Source: Hyphomicrobiales bacterium (lineage in GTDB: Bacteria; Pseudomonadota; Alphaproteobacteria; Rhizobiales; Aestuariivirgaceae). Taken from it: DNA of 5,571 nt. The stretch lies in assembly GCA_013002595.1 (NCBI GenBank), contig JABDJG010000175.1, positions 1-5,571 on the forward strand, read 5' to 3'. How positions within the stretch are numbered: position 1 is the first letter of the stretch; every line of letters starts with the position of its first letter. Below are positions 5,508-5,571 of the stretch, piece after piece. Position numbers and translations under genes: made by a program. Below the pieces are notes generated by a model. The model saw only the letters and a program-made list of their open reading frames with translations, did no database searches and was not told the DNA's origin.

Positions 5508-5571
5508 CGGCACTCAAGAAGGTTCAATATAGGTGCTCTCACACAAAGTCGAAACCCCGCCTGCTGACAAC
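5508..5571. other. Intergenic tail with no gene seen
   Basis: Sixty-four bases between the repeat and the window edge. Apart from GGTTC (5521-5525), which mirrors GAACC on the other side of the repeat, I see no coding frame, RNA or clear promoter. Confidence 0.5.

Overview
The window is GC-rich and gene-dense. The protein types and the repeat after the last gene suggest an alphaproteobacterium, possibly of the order Hyphomicrobiales (Rhizobiales). This placement is inferred from protein style and codon use, not from a marker gene. I see no rRNA or tRNA gene, CRISPR array, transposase or phage gene.

Layout: two divergent transcription units leave a short spacer at 3831-3918. The leftward unit (3830 down to 1, off the window edge) has five tightly packed genes. 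In transcription order they are an AllA-like ureidoglycolate lyase family protein, a GhrA-like D-2-hydroxyacid dehydrogenase, a divergent M24 'Xaa-Pro peptidase'-fold enzyme, a small NTF2/SnoaL-like protein, and a SMI1/KNR4 (SUKH) family protein cut by the window edge. Three of the four junctions are 1-nt stop/start overlaps (TGATG or TAATG). The fourth has an 8-nt gap, with the ribosome binding site lying over the upstream stop codon. This looks like one translationally coupled operon.

The rightward unit (3919 to 5416) has two genes 13 nt apart: an uncharacterised protein with a single CxxC motif in an Ada-like setting, and a full-length fumarylacetoacetate hydrolase (FAH) family enzyme. A nested inverted repeat of two 8-bp hairpins follows at 5432-5507. 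It looks like a dispersed intergenic palindromic element and may also end the transcript.

How the genes may work together (inference): the first three leftward genes and the FAH gene look like small-molecule catabolism. AllA-type lyases release glyoxylate from ureidoglycolate, and GhrA-type dehydrogenases reduce glyoxylate or hydroxypyruvate. The M24 protein lacks one canonical metal-binding Asp and the usual second active-site His, so it may be a non-peptidase hydrolase or lyase (creatinase, DoeA and DddP are precedents) rather than an aminopeptidase. A pathway that breaks down a ureido, guanidino or similar compound to a 2-oxoacid is a reasonable hypothesis, but no substrate can be read from the sequence.
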